Shown: positions 1 to 9,153, counted from the first letter of the stretch. The stretch is DNA of 64,000 nucleotides from Aurantibacter_A sp965215845 (GCA_965215845.1 CBDCEL010000004.1:1364001-1428000), one strand, 5' to 3'. Notes: generated from the sequence alone by a model not told the origin. Program-made: numbers and translations.

Positions 1-1021
1 CGCCATCAACATTTATAGGTTCAATGCCATAGGTATCAAAATCATCGTCTTCACGAAATTGCTCGAAAAATCCTCGGCCACGGGTATAATGCAATGCCAT
101 GTTCGTGTTCCATCTGTTAGAAAACCTTCTGTTATATAACAACTGTGCATGATTCTGTTTATAATTGTCAACCTCATTTTCATAGAATTGGGTATTCCCA
201 TTTTCATCGGTGTAAATTCCCGCTGAATTGAATGTTCTATCATTTGCCAAGGTCTCGGCGTCGATGCCATTCCAGGATTGGTAGGTAATTTCATGTCCGC
301 CAAAAAGTAATGCCTTTATAATAGTATTGTCGTCTTTGAAAGTGCCCTGTAGAAAATAAGAGTCCAATTCAGAGGATGCCCGATCGACATACCCATCAGA
401 AGTAATTCTTGACAATCGACCTGAAATTTCGATTTTGTCGTTCAACATACCGGTACTGAATTTCAAGCTATTCCGTAGTGTGTTGAAACTTCCGAGGGAA
501 GAAGAAATTTGCCCAAAGGCCTCTTCCGAAATGGCATCGGTCAAAATATTCAGACTTGCACCAAAGGCTCCCGCCCCATTTGTTGAAGTACCAACGCCCC
601 TTTGCAATTGCAAATTCTCGGTCGAGGAAGCGAAATCGGGCATATTCACCCAAAACGTTCCGTGCGATTCAGAATCGTTGTACGGAATGCCGTTTATGGT
701 AACGTTGACACGGGTGGCATCGCTACCCCGTACTCGAATACCGGTATACCCAATACCGGCCCCCGCGTCGGAGGTAGTGACCACGGAAGGAAGAAAATTC
801 ATCAAAATGGGAATATCTTGACCCAGATTTCTCGGGGCAATCTCTTCCTTATCAAAGTTGCTAAAAGTGACCGGAACCACTTTGGTGGCCCTTATAGCAG
901 AGACAAATACTTCATCCAAATCTATTTTTTTCCCTTGTAAAGAATCGACCTGCGTATTTTGGGCCATTGCAATGGAGGCAATTTGAATGGCAATCCAAAA
1001 GACAAATAATGGCTTTTTCAT
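1..1021 (-). CDS. TonB-dependent outer-membrane receptor, N-terminal part (predicted thiamine receptor)
   Basis: The frame is open from the ATG at 1019-1021 to the window edge (340 codons), so the C-terminal part of the beta-barrel is missing. Residues 1-20 form a signal peptide ending AMA, followed by Gln. A TonB-box-like stretch (DEVFVSAIRA, about residues 36-45) leads into a plug domain with typical blocks such as GIRVRGSDATRV and NGIPYNDSES. There is no N-terminal carboxypeptidase-regulatory-like domain, unlike the other receptor in this window. The substrate is inferred only from the TPP riboswitch about 100 bases upstream: thiamine-regulated receptors of this kind are known in Bacteroidota. 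The family call is firm; the thiamine assignment is inference. Confidence 0.85.
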   Translation of the reverse strand, partial: MKKPLFVFWIAIQIASIAMAQNTQVDSLQGKKIDLDEVFVSAIRATKVVPVTFSNFDKEEIAPRNLGQDIPILMNFLPSVVTTSDAGAGIGYTGIRVRGSDATRVNVTINGIPYNDSESHGTFWVNMPDFASSTENLQLQRGVGTSTNGAGAFGASLNILTDAISEEAFGQISSSLGSFNTLRNSLKFSTGMLNDKIEISGRLSRITSDGYVDRASSELDSYFLQGTFKDDNTIIKALLFGGHEITYQSWNGIDAETLANDRTFNSAGIYTDENGNTQFYENEVDNYKQNHAQLLYNRRFSNRWNTNMALHYTRGRGFFEQFREDDDFDTYGIEPINVDG

Positions 1022-1114
1022 CCGTACTAAAATTTAGCTACGAATAAAAGGGGTAATTATCCTATTTGACAATGATTTGGTTCAATCAAGAACGACAGAA
1101 AATCCACGTGGTGC

Positions 1115-1216
1115 AATACTTTGCACTTTCCCTTGGCGGCATTACCCGCCCAGGTTCTTTGGGTATAATCTCAGCCTCTTTCTAACTTAAGGGTTATGAG
1201 CATCCGGTGTAGCGTT
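1115..1216 (-). promoter_or_regulatory. TPP riboswitch (THI box)
   Basis: Read on the minus strand, the segment shows the conserved thi-box blocks in order: GGATGCT, then GGCTGAGATTATACCC, then GAACCTGGGCGGGTAATGCC, then AAGGGA. These match the pyrimidine- and pyrophosphate-binding cores of the TPP aptamer. A 6-bp hairpin (GTGCAA-AGTA-TTGCAC, 1111-1126) overlaps its 3' edge and may be part of the switch. It lies in the leader of the TonB-receptor gene, so receptor expression should fall when TPP is plentiful. The P1 pairing is not clear by eye, so the boundaries are approximate. Confidence 0.88.
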
Positions 1217-1326
1217 TCATCACCTATAATTCGAAAAAAGCACCCCTTTGAGATAATGCAAATGTAATTCTATTGGCCCATTAATCATAGTAAACGACGG
1301 GAATAATTAACGTAAGTTTATAAACC

Positions 1327-1354
1327 TTGACGCCGATATATCCGTATATCTTTA
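1327..1354 (+). promoter_or_regulatory. Putative promoter of the hybrid histidine kinase
   Basis: TTG at 1327-1329 and TATCTTTA at 1347-1354 are 17 bases apart and approximate the Bacteroidota -33/-7 pattern. The -7 box ends 24 bases before the ATG. The last base of the -7 box differs from consensus, so this is tentative. Confidence 0.4.
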
Positions 1355-1378
1355 AGAAATTGGATGTGAACGGATTTT

Positions 1379-3874
1379 ATGGGCGAAAAAATCAACAAAA
1401 AAATCAATCCGAAAATTGTTTTCAGCTATTTGGTGTTGGGCGTTCTTGCCTTTGTAGCAGGGTATTTCATCTATTCTGAAATACAGGTATACCTTGCCAG
1501 TGACACCATCAGCCAAAACGACAAAAAACTATTGAGAACCGGAACTTTGGTCGCCAAGCTCTATGAGGCCGAAAGTCTGTCAAAGTTGGCCTTGCAGACC
1601 AAGACGGAAGACAATTTCGATGCTTATTCAAACAAGATCGATTCTATCTCGACCGAAATTGACACCCTCAAGTTTTTGACCAAAAATGAATCACAGAGAG
1701 CGCAGCTTGACAGCGTTAAACTATTGTTGCGCCAGAAGGTCGAAAATAACAATGAACTTATTTTTCTAAGCAAACAAAACAAAGGGGATAATTCCATCGA
1801 GACCGCCTTAAAGGAATTCGATAAAATCGAAGAATCTTATGGTAAATTTTCGGCGGAAAACCTCTTTTCCAACTTTCATCAATTGTCGCCAAATCTACAA
1901 CAGTCACTTCGCGAATATGCGGCATTGATAAGCAATAATTCGCCAACAAACCCCGATGGAAGTGAGAACGCCGCCTATATTGACTCGATATTGAACGAGT
2001 CTAAAATCATGTTGGAAAAGGCCTTGCGTGAAAACACTAAGACGAAACGTTCCTTGGCGCAAAAAGAAATTCAGATTACGCAGAACGACCAAGAACTGTC
2101 GCAGCGATTGCGAAGCATCATAGCCGCTTTCGAGCAAGATATAATGTTGAGTTCATATAATGAAAGTCAGGCCAAGCAATCGGCCCTCAGGAGAAGTATG
2201 CGCTGGGCGGGACTCGCAGCCATTCTTGCCTTTTTAATTGTCGGCCTCTTTTCTTTCCTGATCAATCGAGATTTCTGGAAGATACAGACCTATCAACAAA
2301 AACTCGAAAAGGAGAAGAGGTTTTCAGAATCGCTTTTGCGAAGTCGTGAGCAATTGATTTCTACGGTAAGCCACGATTTGCGTACCCCTTTGAACACGAT
2401 TACGGGTTATTCAGAACTAATGGAGAATACCGCCCTAAATTCCAAACAGCAAGATTATATAAGAAACGTGAAGTCCGCCTCTGAATATGTCGATAATTTG
2501 GTCAATGACCTTTTGGATTTCTCGAAGTTGGAAGCCGGCAAACTAAATATTGAAAATGTGCCCTTCGTTGCAGCGCACTTGATTCAAGAAACTGCTGAAA
2601 ATCTGCAGGCCCTCTACAAGAACAAAAAATTGAAGTTACATCTTAATCTAGATGAGTCGCTACAAAAGACATTCCTTGGTGATCCCTTTCGAATACGGCA
2701 AATCTTGACCAATCTCATTGGCAATGCCTTTAAATTTACCGATGATGGCCATATAAAGATATCGGCGAGCGCAAAACCAAAAAGAGGGAAGTCGATTGTT
2801 TTGAAAATAGATGTTTCAGATACGGGAATTGGTATTCCCAAGGAAAAACAACGACTGATTTTCAAGGAATTTTCCCAGGCAGATGAAAATACCGACAAGA
2901 AATATGGCGGTCACGGCCTCGGACTTACCATCTCCAAAAAGCTGGCCGAACTGTTGAAAGGATCACTGAATCTTACAAGTACCGTTGGGGAGGGAAGTAC
3001 CTTTTCTTTGGAACTACCTCTACAAATTACCAAGAAGGTTCAGAATAAGGAGGCTCAAGCTCCCTATCTGGCACCTAAATTACGTATGCTCATCATCGAC
3101 GACGATACTTCGCTCTTGCGCATGTTGAAAGAATTAACGGAAAGTATGGGCATTACCGCCCATACTTTTACGAATTTCCTGCAAGTCGAAAAAGATTCGC
3201 ACTTGGCTTATGACTTGGTGCTAACCGATATTCAAATGCCTCAGATAAGTGGTTTCGAGGTATTGCAAAAATTGCGGTCGGGTGATTACAAACATTATAA
3301 GAAACAGCCAATCATCGCGATGACAGGTCGCAGAGACCTAGAGAAAGACGCATATACCTCTATAGGCTTTGCCGAAGTGATAAAAAAACCCTTCACCAAA
3401 CAAGAACTGATTACCGTTTTGAAGTTGATGGGCATAGAAACAAAAAAACCTGAAAAGAAAAAAGGCTTTAGTTTCAAGCTTGAAAATAACGCCTCGGAAG
3501 AAAAAGTACCTGCCAATGATTTATACAGTCTCGATTTTATTCATTCTTTTTTGGGCAAAAACGAAGACGCCATACAAGAGGTTTTAGATACTTTTTTAAT
3601 GGACACCAAGACCAATATGCGTTTACTCGAGGATACGGTGAACAACCAAGACTACAATCAAATCAACCATGTTGCACATCGCATGTTGCCAATGTTCAGA
3701 CAATTAAAAGTTCATTCTGCAATACCAATCTTAGAACGCTTCGAACTCCTCAAGGAGGCCAGTGCCAATTCGTATGTGCTTAAAAAAGATATGGATACAC
3801 TGAAAGAAAACGTTACAATTCTTACATCAGCACTTGAGCGAAGGTTGGCTAAAGATCGAGTTTATAGTGGTTGA
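1379..3874 (+). CDS. Hybrid histidine kinase with receiver and Hpt domains
   Basis: An 831-residue membrane sensor. Transmembrane segments lie near residues 13-33 and 276-296 and enclose a mostly helical periplasmic region of about 240 residues with no recognised ligand fold. The kinase core follows: H-box with SHDLRTP (His332), N-box NLIGNAFKFT, and G-boxes DTGIGIP and GLGLTISKKLAELLKG. A receiver domain carries DDD and the phospho-acceptor Asp617 (LTDIQMP) with the usual KPF lysine. The C-terminal Hpt domain has His767 in AHRMLPMF. All phosphorelay residues are present, so it should run a His-Asp-His relay. Its last 26 bases overlap the convergent NtrC-type regulator, the obvious candidate partner. 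The signal sensed is unknown. Confidence 0.93.
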   Translation: MGEKINKKINPKIVFSYLVLGVLAFVAGYFIYSEIQVYLASDTISQNDKKLLRTGTLVAKLYEAESLSKLALQTKTEDNFDAYSNKIDSISTEIDTLKFLTKNESQRAQLDSVKLLLRQKVENNNELIFLSKQNKGDNSIETALKEFDKIEESYGKFSAENLFSNFHQLSPNLQQSLREYAALISNNSPTNPDGSENAAYIDSILNESKIMLEKALRENTKTKRSLAQKEIQITQNDQELSQRLRSIIAAFEQDIMLSSYNESQAKQSALRRSMRWAGLAAILAFLIVGLFSFLINRDFWKIQTYQQKLEKEKRFSESLLRSREQLISTVSHDLRTPLNTITGYSELMENTALNSKQQDYIRNVKSASEYVDNLVNDLLDFSKLEAGKLNIENVPFVAAHLIQETAENLQALYKNKKLKLHLNLDESLQKTFLGDPFRIRQILTNLIGNAFKFTDDGHIKISASAKPKRGKSIVLKIDVSDTGIGIPKEKQRLIFKEFSQADENTDKKYGGHGLGLTISKKLAELLKGSLNLTSTVGEGSTFSLELPLQITKKVQNKEAQAPYLAPKLRMLIIDDDTSLLRMLKELTESMGITAHTFTNFLQVEKDSHLAYDLVLTDIQMPQISGFEVLQKLRSGDYKHYKKQPIIAMTGRRDLEKDAYTSIGFAEVIKKPFTKQELITVLKLMGIETKKPEKKKGFSFKLENNASEEKVPANDLYSLDFIHSFLGKNEDAIQEVLDTFLMDTKTNMRLLEDTVNNQDYNQINHVAHRMLPMFRQLKVHSAIPILERFELLKEASANSYVLKKDMDTLKENVTILTSALERRLAKDRVYSG

Positions 3875-5204
3875 TCTTATTATAAAGTGTTTTGCGGGTC
3901 ACCTGAAGTAACTTCGCTGCCTTTGATTTATTGAAGTTCGTTTTCTTTAACGCCTTTATAATGCGTTCTTTTTCGAATTCAGACTTTGAAAAATTCTCTA
4001 TTACCGAGTTTTTGGGTGCAGGGCTGATTACTTCTTTGGGCAAAGCGCTCAATTGAATTTCATCTTCGGAAGTCAACAAAACTGCCCTTTTTACCACATT
4101 TTTCAGCTCCCTTAAATTACCGGGCCATTGATATTGTTGAAAGGCCTGCCAAACGTCCGGGGAAAAGCCGTGGACATCTTTTCCCAAACTTTCGTTGGCC
4201 TCTGTCAAAAAACGATCGGCGAACAGCATCAAATCTTCGAATCGTTCTTCCAATGACGGAATGTGAATGGAGAACTCGTTCAAGCGATGGTACAAATCTT
4301 CGCGAAATGTGCCACCATCAACCGCCTCGTTCAAGTCTTCGTTCGTTGCTGTGATGATTCTCACATCGACCTCAATCTCCTTGGTGCTACCTACACGTTT
4401 AATTTTTCTTTCCTGTAATGCACGTAGAAGGTGTACCTGATTGTCATAACTCAGGTTACCGACCTCATCGAGAAAGAGTGTTCCACCCCTGGCGGCCTCG
4501 AAATTGCCAATCTTATCTTCAACGGCACCCGTAAAACTGCCTTTTATATGGCCGAAAAACTCACTGGCGGCCAATTCCTTTGGAATTGCCCCGCAATCAA
4601 CGGCCACAAAATTGTAATCACTTCTACTGCTATGGTTGTGAATGGCCCTCGCCGTAACCTCTTTGCCGGTACCACTTTCACCCGTTATCAAAACCGACAT
4701 ATCGGTTGGTGCCACCAATTTTATATACTCTTCCAAGGTTCTTGAGGCCTCACTGACCCCACCGACTATCTCCTTACCGGCATGGGATACTTTCTCTGCT
4801 GATTGATGTGTGTTGGGCCCAGTGCCTTCAAACTTTACTGCGGTCTTTGAATCAAGCGCTGCCTCGATAACCTTGACTATCTCGTCAGGTCTAAAAGGCT
4901 TGGAAATGTAATCAAAAGCACCTTGCTTCATCGCATTGACGGCACTGCCTACCTCGGCATAGCCCGTCATCAGAATAACTTGGGTCGATTCGTTTTGTTC
5001 CTTGATATCTGCCAATAGTTGAATGCCATCGTAATCGGGCAGCCTCAAATCGGTAAGAATCAAATCAAAATCAGTTTCTTTAAATTTTGACTTGGCATCG
5101 GGTGCCGAGAAGCTGGTTTCGACCTCATAGCCTTTGTTCAAAAGGAATTTTTGCAACATCTGGCAAAAGGCCGTATCGTCTTCGATTATCAAGATGTTTG
5201 GCAT
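3849..5204 (-). CDS. Sigma-54-dependent response regulator (NtrC/AtoC type)
   Basis: A 451-residue three-domain regulator. The receiver has acidic residues near position 8-10, Asp52 (TDLRLP) and the KPF lysine. The AAA+ domain has Walker A GESGTGKE (175-182), the sigma-54 contact loop as GSFTGA (222-227, a mild variant of GAFTGA) and Walker B TLFLDE (242-247). A Fis-type helix-turn-helix (about 408-451) ends the protein. It should activate sigma-54 promoters when phosphorylated. It is transcribed towards the hybrid kinase gene and overlaps it by 26 bases, so the two are probably cognate but not in one operon. Target genes are not evident here. Confidence 0.93.
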   Translation of the reverse strand: MPNILIIEDDTAFCQMLQKFLLNKGYEVETSFSAPDAKSKFKETDFDLILTDLRLPDYDGIQLLADIKEQNESTQVILMTGYAEVGSAVNAMKQGAFDYISKPFRPDEIVKVIEAALDSKTAVKFEGTGPNTHQSAEKVSHAGKEIVGGVSEASRTLEEYIKLVAPTDMSVLITGESGTGKEVTARAIHNHSSRSDYNFVAVDCGAIPKELAASEFFGHIKGSFTGAVEDKIGNFEAARGGTLFLDEVGNLSYDNQVHLLRALQERKIKRVGSTKEIEVDVRIITATNEDLNEAVDGGTFREDLYHRLNEFSIHIPSLEERFEDLMLFADRFLTEANESLGKDVHGFSPDVWQAFQQYQWPGNLRELKNVVKRAVLLTSEDEIQLSALPKEVISPAPKNSVIENFSKSEFEKERIIKALKKTNFNKSKAAKLLQVTRKTLYNKINHYKLDL

Positions 5205-5556
5205 AAAAACGTGCTAGCTATACATATGTACGTAAATATAGCCCAAGAAAGCTATCGGAGGCTTAAAATAATATTAAAAAGGGAAATAGATCGACCAATG
5301 GACAGATTGTCGATAGATAGAGTGGGATAATTGGAAACTTTTTGTATTTGCCCGAATCAATGATGATTCGACCTACCCTTGTGTGATACCGATGAATTAC
5401 AAAAGGGTGAATTTACGAACACCTATTGCCAATAGGGCCGATTCGAGATCATTCCCATTGAAACCCTTCAATCGGGCCGCCATGGGTAATCGGGGTATTG
5501 GTGTCATTTCGGTTTTCTAAATCCAAAGTATCTGGTCTTGGAGCTTATTAAAAAAA
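5205..5556. other. Intergenic region without a recognised gene
   Basis: This stretch lies between the start of the NtrC-type regulator and the terminator of the small PepSY-like gene. I see no coding frame with support. A short inverted repeat (CCTATTG at 5422-5428, CAATAGG at 5430-5436) is too weak to assign a role. Confidence 0.5.
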
Positions 5557-5584
5557 GAAAGGGGTTGCAATTGCAACCCCTTTC
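5557..5584 (-). terminator. Intrinsic terminator of the small PepSY-like gene
   Basis: A perfect 14-bp palindrome (GAAAGGGGTTGCAA and its complement), followed on the minus strand by seven T. It lies 40 bases beyond the stop codon of the 5625-5954 gene. Confidence 0.85.
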
Positions 5585-5624
5585 TGACCAAACCAACTTG
5601 ATACAAAACAAATAACTCAAGTTA

Positions 5625-5954
5625 TTACATTTCAATCCAGTTTCCGTTTTCGTCAGCATACAAAGTACCAGCGGTACCATCTTCGAGGGACACTTCTAAT
5701 TTGTATTGCTTTGACTCATTGACATAAGCTTTGTCAATGCTAGCAGTAGGGTAGTTTTTGGCAACGGCAGCGGTAACGGCTTCTGGTAACTCCTCAGCGG
5801 CAATTTCAGTGAAATCGTCTTGAGTGGCTGCAATTTGCTCAACAGATTCAGTAGCTTCAACGGCAGCTTCCGTAGCTTGCTCGGTTACTTCTTCCTGTGC
5901 AAAAGCTGTCATGCTTCCCATGCTCAAAGCCAGTACGAAAATCAATTTCTTCAT
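5625..5954 (-). CDS. Secreted PepSY-like small protein, short paralog
   Basis: 109 residues from the ATG at 5952-5954. A longer frame reaches 5993, but the internal Met begins a textbook signal peptide (residues 1-19, AFA, then Gln), so the shorter start is chosen. A short Glu/Ala/Thr-rich linker (21-45) is followed by a PepSY-like domain (about 46-109) ending GNWIEM. It is a clear paralog of the next gene upstream, which has the same signal peptide and C-terminal domain but a much longer acidic linker. It has its own terminator. The role is unknown; PepSY-like domains are usually periplasmic and sometimes inhibit or chaperone proteases. Confidence 0.8.
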   Translation of the reverse strand: MKKLIFVLALSMGSMTAFAQEEVTEQATEAAVEATESVEQIAATQDDFTEIAAEELPEAVTAAVAKNYPTASIDKAYVNESKQYKLEVSLEDGTAGTLYADENGNWIEM

Positions 5955-6238
5955 GATAATTATTTTATAAATAGTTAAACTTGACCAAGTCATTGAAAAT
6001 ATGATACCAAAATCAAATCAGTACTTTAATGTATTGATATACAATGTTTTAAATAAACTATGTTAAAAAAAGGGTTGTGTAATTTTGTGTAGCAATGTCT
6101 CAAAAACGTATAAAATATACGCACCTAGGAATAACTGATATGCAAGACATCAAATCGAATCGGACGTTGCATACCTAAATCTTCGGTTTCAGACTGGGCG
6201 ATTCAATTTTCGACCATTAAGAAATGGCCATAAAAAAA

Positions 6239-6266
6239 GCCTCCCCGACGTATCTGCCGGGGAGGC
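6239..6266 (-). terminator. Intrinsic terminator of the long PepSY-like gene
   Basis: A 9-bp perfect stem (GCCTCCCCG, 6239-6247, with its complement at 6258-6266) and a run of seven T on the minus strand. It lies in the 358-base spacer between the two paralogs (5955-6312). The rest of that spacer is A/T-rich and shows no gene. Confidence 0.85.
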
Positions 6267-6312
6267 CGCAATAAATTACTTATTGTACGCTATAGAGATA
6301 TAAACCCTTAGC

Positions 6313-6834
6313 TTACATTTCTATCCAGTTGCCTTCTGCATCTGCATACAACTCGGCGGTTTCACCATCTTCTTTGGTTACTTCCAACTTGTACTGAGCA
6401 CTTTCGTTCATGTATGCCTTAGCGATGGTAGCGCCTGGGTGAGCAGCTTCCAAGGCAGCGGTAATGGCTTCTGGAACTTCCTCGACAGCTACCTCATTGA
6501 AACCATCTTGAGCCTCGGCAACCTCTTCAGTAGCTTCCTCAGCAACTTCAGTTACTTCCTCAGTAGCATCAACAGCTTCTTCTGTAGCTTCTTCGGCAAC
6601 TTCTTCAGTGGCCTCAACAGCCTCTTCTGTAGCTTCTTCAGCAACGGCCTCAGTGGACTCCGTTACTTCTTCTGTGGCTTCAACAGCTTCCTCGGCAACT
6701 GCTTCTGTAGCTTCCTCAGTGGCCTCAACAGCCTCCTCGGTTACAGCTTCGGCAGCAACAGCCTGAACTTCTTCTTGTGCAAATGCAGTCAAACTTCCTA
6801 AAGACATAACTGCAACTAATACTAATTTTTTCAT
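6313..6834 (-). CDS. Secreted PepSY-like protein with long acidic repeat linker
   Basis: 173 residues. Signal peptide 1-19 (AFA, then Gln). Residues 21-109 are almost only Glu, Ala, Thr and Val in imperfect 7-11-residue repeats of the kind EEATEAV. Residues 110-173 form a PepSY-like domain ending GNWIEM, closely similar to its 109-residue neighbour. The linker is strongly negative and probably extended or helical. It is transcribed as a single gene with its own terminator. Repeat number probably varies between strains. A mirror frame on the opposite strand is produced by the repeats and is not a gene. Function unknown; periplasmic or surface location inferred. Confidence 0.8.
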   Translation of the reverse strand: MKKLVLVAVMSLGSLTAFAQEEVQAVAAEAVTEEAVEATEEATEAVAEEAVEATEEVTESTEAVAEEATEEAVEATEEVAEEATEEAVDATEEVTEVAEEATEEVAEAQDGFNEVAVEEVPEAITAALEAAHPGATIAKAYMNESAQYKLEVTKEDGETAELYADAEGNWIEM

Positions 6835-6999
6835 TTGTGTTCTAATTAAAATTATTATTTGTTTTGATAATCACCTCCATATACGGAAAAATAATGCCAA
6901 CGGATTATCAGGTATATAAATTTATTTAAATATCTGAATATCAGTTAATTAAAATAAAAATATCAATGTTCAAAGTGTATATGAGTGTGTAAAAAGTTA

Positions 7000-7028
7000 A
7001 AAAAGTGTGTAAGGTTTACACACTTTTT
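7000..7028 (-). terminator. Intrinsic terminator after DUF4301 gene
   Basis: A 13-bp perfect stem (AAAAAGTGTGTAA and its complement) with a 3-base loop, flanked by A and T runs, 28 bases past the stop of the DUF4301 gene. It would work in both directions. Confidence 0.85.
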
Positions 7029-7055
7029 CTGTCGACACTTTTTTAAGGATTATTT

Positions 7056-8591
7056 TTAGGCACGATGTGCCGATTTCAATAAATCATTGACGGTTTTAAC
7101 GGGATTAAAAGTAATTAGGGGCACCTCAACGAAAATCGTATTCCAATAGGCCATTGCCCCGTTCCATAGGCCGGGAAGTTCAAGTGCCTTCAGTTCTTTT
7201 CCATCTTTCGTTTTTTCGGCGATAAAACCCTGCTTTTTATCAACAAAATTCAAGAGGTTGTATTTTTCTCCCTTATGGTTTCTAACACCACAGACCAAAT
7301 CAACAGGATTGAAATGTGTGGCACTCTTTAAAATAGTCACCTGCCTATCATTCGACATATCTATTTGGGCCGATTCGATGATTTGAAGTGATATATGCTC
7401 CTTCGAATCAATAATCCAAAACGGACCTCCGCCTGGTTCGCCCTCGTTCTTTACCATTCCACATACGCGAATGGGTCGATTTATCTTATCCTGCAGCACC
7501 AAGAGTTGTTCCGAGATACTGAAGCCTTCATAAGAATCAAGAAAGTGCGCATTCAATTCTTGCTCCAGAAACTCTTTTATTTCGGTCATTTCAGAGGCGG
7601 TGGCATTTCCATTTTCCAAAATACGGGCATATTCAAAAGCCTTTTTCTGAACCTTTAATAATTGCCCAGCCAATATTTTTTTGCTTCCCGCAATTTCTTC
7701 ATCATGTTTTGAAACGGCAACGTTGTCAATATTTTTAATAAAGATGATGTCTGCATCCAATTCGTTCAGATTTTCTATCAAAGCCCCATGCCCCCCTGGT
7801 CTGAACAATAAGGTTCCGTCATCATTTCTAAAAGGCCGGTTGTCCATATCAACGGCTATGGTATCGGTGGCTGACTTTTGATTCGAATATCCAAGCTCGA
7901 AAACCGTATTTAGATTCTTGGATATACGTACGTTCACACTATCGAACTCTTGCTTGAACATTTCATCATGCTGTTCGGAAATCGTAAAATGGAGTTTTGC
8001 AATGCCCTTTGAACTAGCATAGGCTACAGCCTCTTTAAGGTGCTCTTCAAACGGTGTGGCGGTATTACTTCCGTAATTGTGGAAAGGCAACAATCCTTTT
8101 GGAAAAAATCCATAGTTCAATTCCTTTGGGTTCATCATTTCCGAAACAAATCGATGTACCTCCTCTCCTCTTGTATTTGTCAAATTGCCAATCCGATCTT
8201 TTACCAAATGATAAAACGGAAACTCTTCGAGGTTCTCCGAAAATTTCCGCATAGCGGTGTCATTGCTTCTTTCTAGATAGTCTTCGAGATTCTCTTTTTC
8301 GGGATCATAGGCATCCAAAAAATTGAACAATGCCTTGAACATTCTTGACGCCGCCCCCGAGGCGGGTACGAATTTAATCAATGACAACTCATTTCTGACG
8401 GCCTCAAAATGTGCTATAAGTTGTTCTTCCTCCCCAGAAGTAAACTTGATTATGCCTTTACCGATGATAGCCGCTTCGTACAATTTCACGAATGGTATTC
8501 CATTTCTGAAAATCTCTACTTGGTCAAGTACTTTGTCTTTCGTTATTCCCTTGCGTTCAAGTAGTTTGTTATCGAAGTCATTCAGTATCAT
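7056..8591 (-). CDS. DUF4301 family protein
   Basis: 511 residues, the usual size of this Bacteroidota family. The segment FVPASGAASRMFK (near residue 75) resembles the glycine-rich nucleotide-binding loop of sugar-nucleotidyltransferases, and GGHGALIENLN fits the same fold. I infer a nucleotidyltransferase-like enzyme of unknown substrate. Its ATG overlaps the end of the NadR-like kinase gene by 14 bases, so it is translated as the last member of the operon running down from 10682. No signal peptide, so it is cytoplasmic. Confidence 0.8.
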   Translation of the reverse strand: MILNDFDNKLLERKGITKDKVLDQVEIFRNGIPFVKLYEAAIIGKGIIKFTSGEEEQLIAHFEAVRNELSLIKFVPASGAASRMFKALFNFLDAYDPEKENLEDYLERSNDTAMRKFSENLEEFPFYHLVKDRIGNLTNTRGEEVHRFVSEMMNPKELNYGFFPKGLLPFHNYGSNTATPFEEHLKEAVAYASSKGIAKLHFTISEQHDEMFKQEFDSVNVRISKNLNTVFELGYSNQKSATDTIAVDMDNRPFRNDDGTLLFRPGGHGALIENLNELDADIIFIKNIDNVAVSKHDEEIAGSKKILAGQLLKVQKKAFEYARILENGNATASEMTEIKEFLEQELNAHFLDSYEGFSISEQLLVLQDKINRPIRVCGMVKNEGEPGGGPFWIIDSKEHISLQIIESAQIDMSNDRQVTILKSATHFNPVDLVCGVRNHKGEKYNLLNFVDKKQGFIAEKTKDGKELKALELPGLWNGAMAYWNTIFVEVPLITFNPVKTVNDLLKSAHRA

Positions 8592-9153
8592 CGGATTTCA
8601 ATAATTTATCAATGTTCTCGATAGCGGTGCTCAACCGCTTTCTTTTGTCACCCCTTAAGGTAATATATTTTCTATCGTATTTTTTCAACGTCTCCTCAAA
8701 ATATGAAAACATGCGTTCACGCTCATTCGGTTTGTCGCGCAGGTCATCGCCTACCCATGGAACGTCGATATAAGTCAATAAATAAAGGTCGTACTGATTC
8801 TGCAGGGCATATTTTTCTAAAATCGGGTCACAGTGACCTACATAATAGGCTTCAGAATAAACTTTGGTCTCAAGCAGATCGGTATCACATATTAGTACGT
8901 CGGTCGCCTTCTTCGTCAAGTCATTTTCCAAATTGATTTGGCCCTCCGCAATGGGCAGCAAATCTTTTGGTTCACAAGTCTTTCGTTGGTTGTTCCACTT
9001 GTTTTGAAGGTATTCGCGGGCATATTCAGGTACCCAGACCGTATTGTAATGCCTTGCCAATTGTTCAGATAGGGTCGTCTTCCCTGTAGATTCGGGGCCG
9101 AACAGAACTATCTTGACAATATTTGAGGGCTCTTGTTTAAACTTTTCTTCCAT
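8578..9153 (-). CDS. NadR-type nicotinamide riboside kinase-like ATPase
   Basis: 191 residues from the ATG at 9151-9153. The frame extends further upstream, but that part lies inside pnuC and has no start signal. A P-loop is at 19-26 (GPESTGKT). The segment VPEYAREYL and the later DTDLLET match the kinase domain of NadR, without its DNA-binding or adenylyltransferase domains. Such proteins phosphorylate nicotinamide riboside and so trap the vitamin taken up by PnuC. The start overlaps the end of pnuC by 46 bases, so coupling is tight. A thiamine-related role is possible because a thiamine/HMP-binding-type gene is in the same operon. Confidence 0.82.
   Translation of the reverse strand: MEEKFKQEPSNIVKIVLFGPESTGKTTLSEQLARHYNTVWVPEYAREYLQNKWNNQRKTCEPKDLLPIAEGQINLENDLTKKATDVLICDTDLLETKVYSEAYYVGHCDPILEKYALQNQYDLYLLTYIDVPWVGDDLRDKPNERERMFSYFEETLKKYDRKYITLRGDKRKRLSTAIENIDKLLKSDDTE

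Noticed and set aside
6439..6801. A 120-codon frame on the plus strand opposite the acidic repeats
   Set aside because: It is produced by the Glu/Ala-codon repeats of the PepSY-like gene and consists of low-complexity Ser/Phe/Leu repeats.
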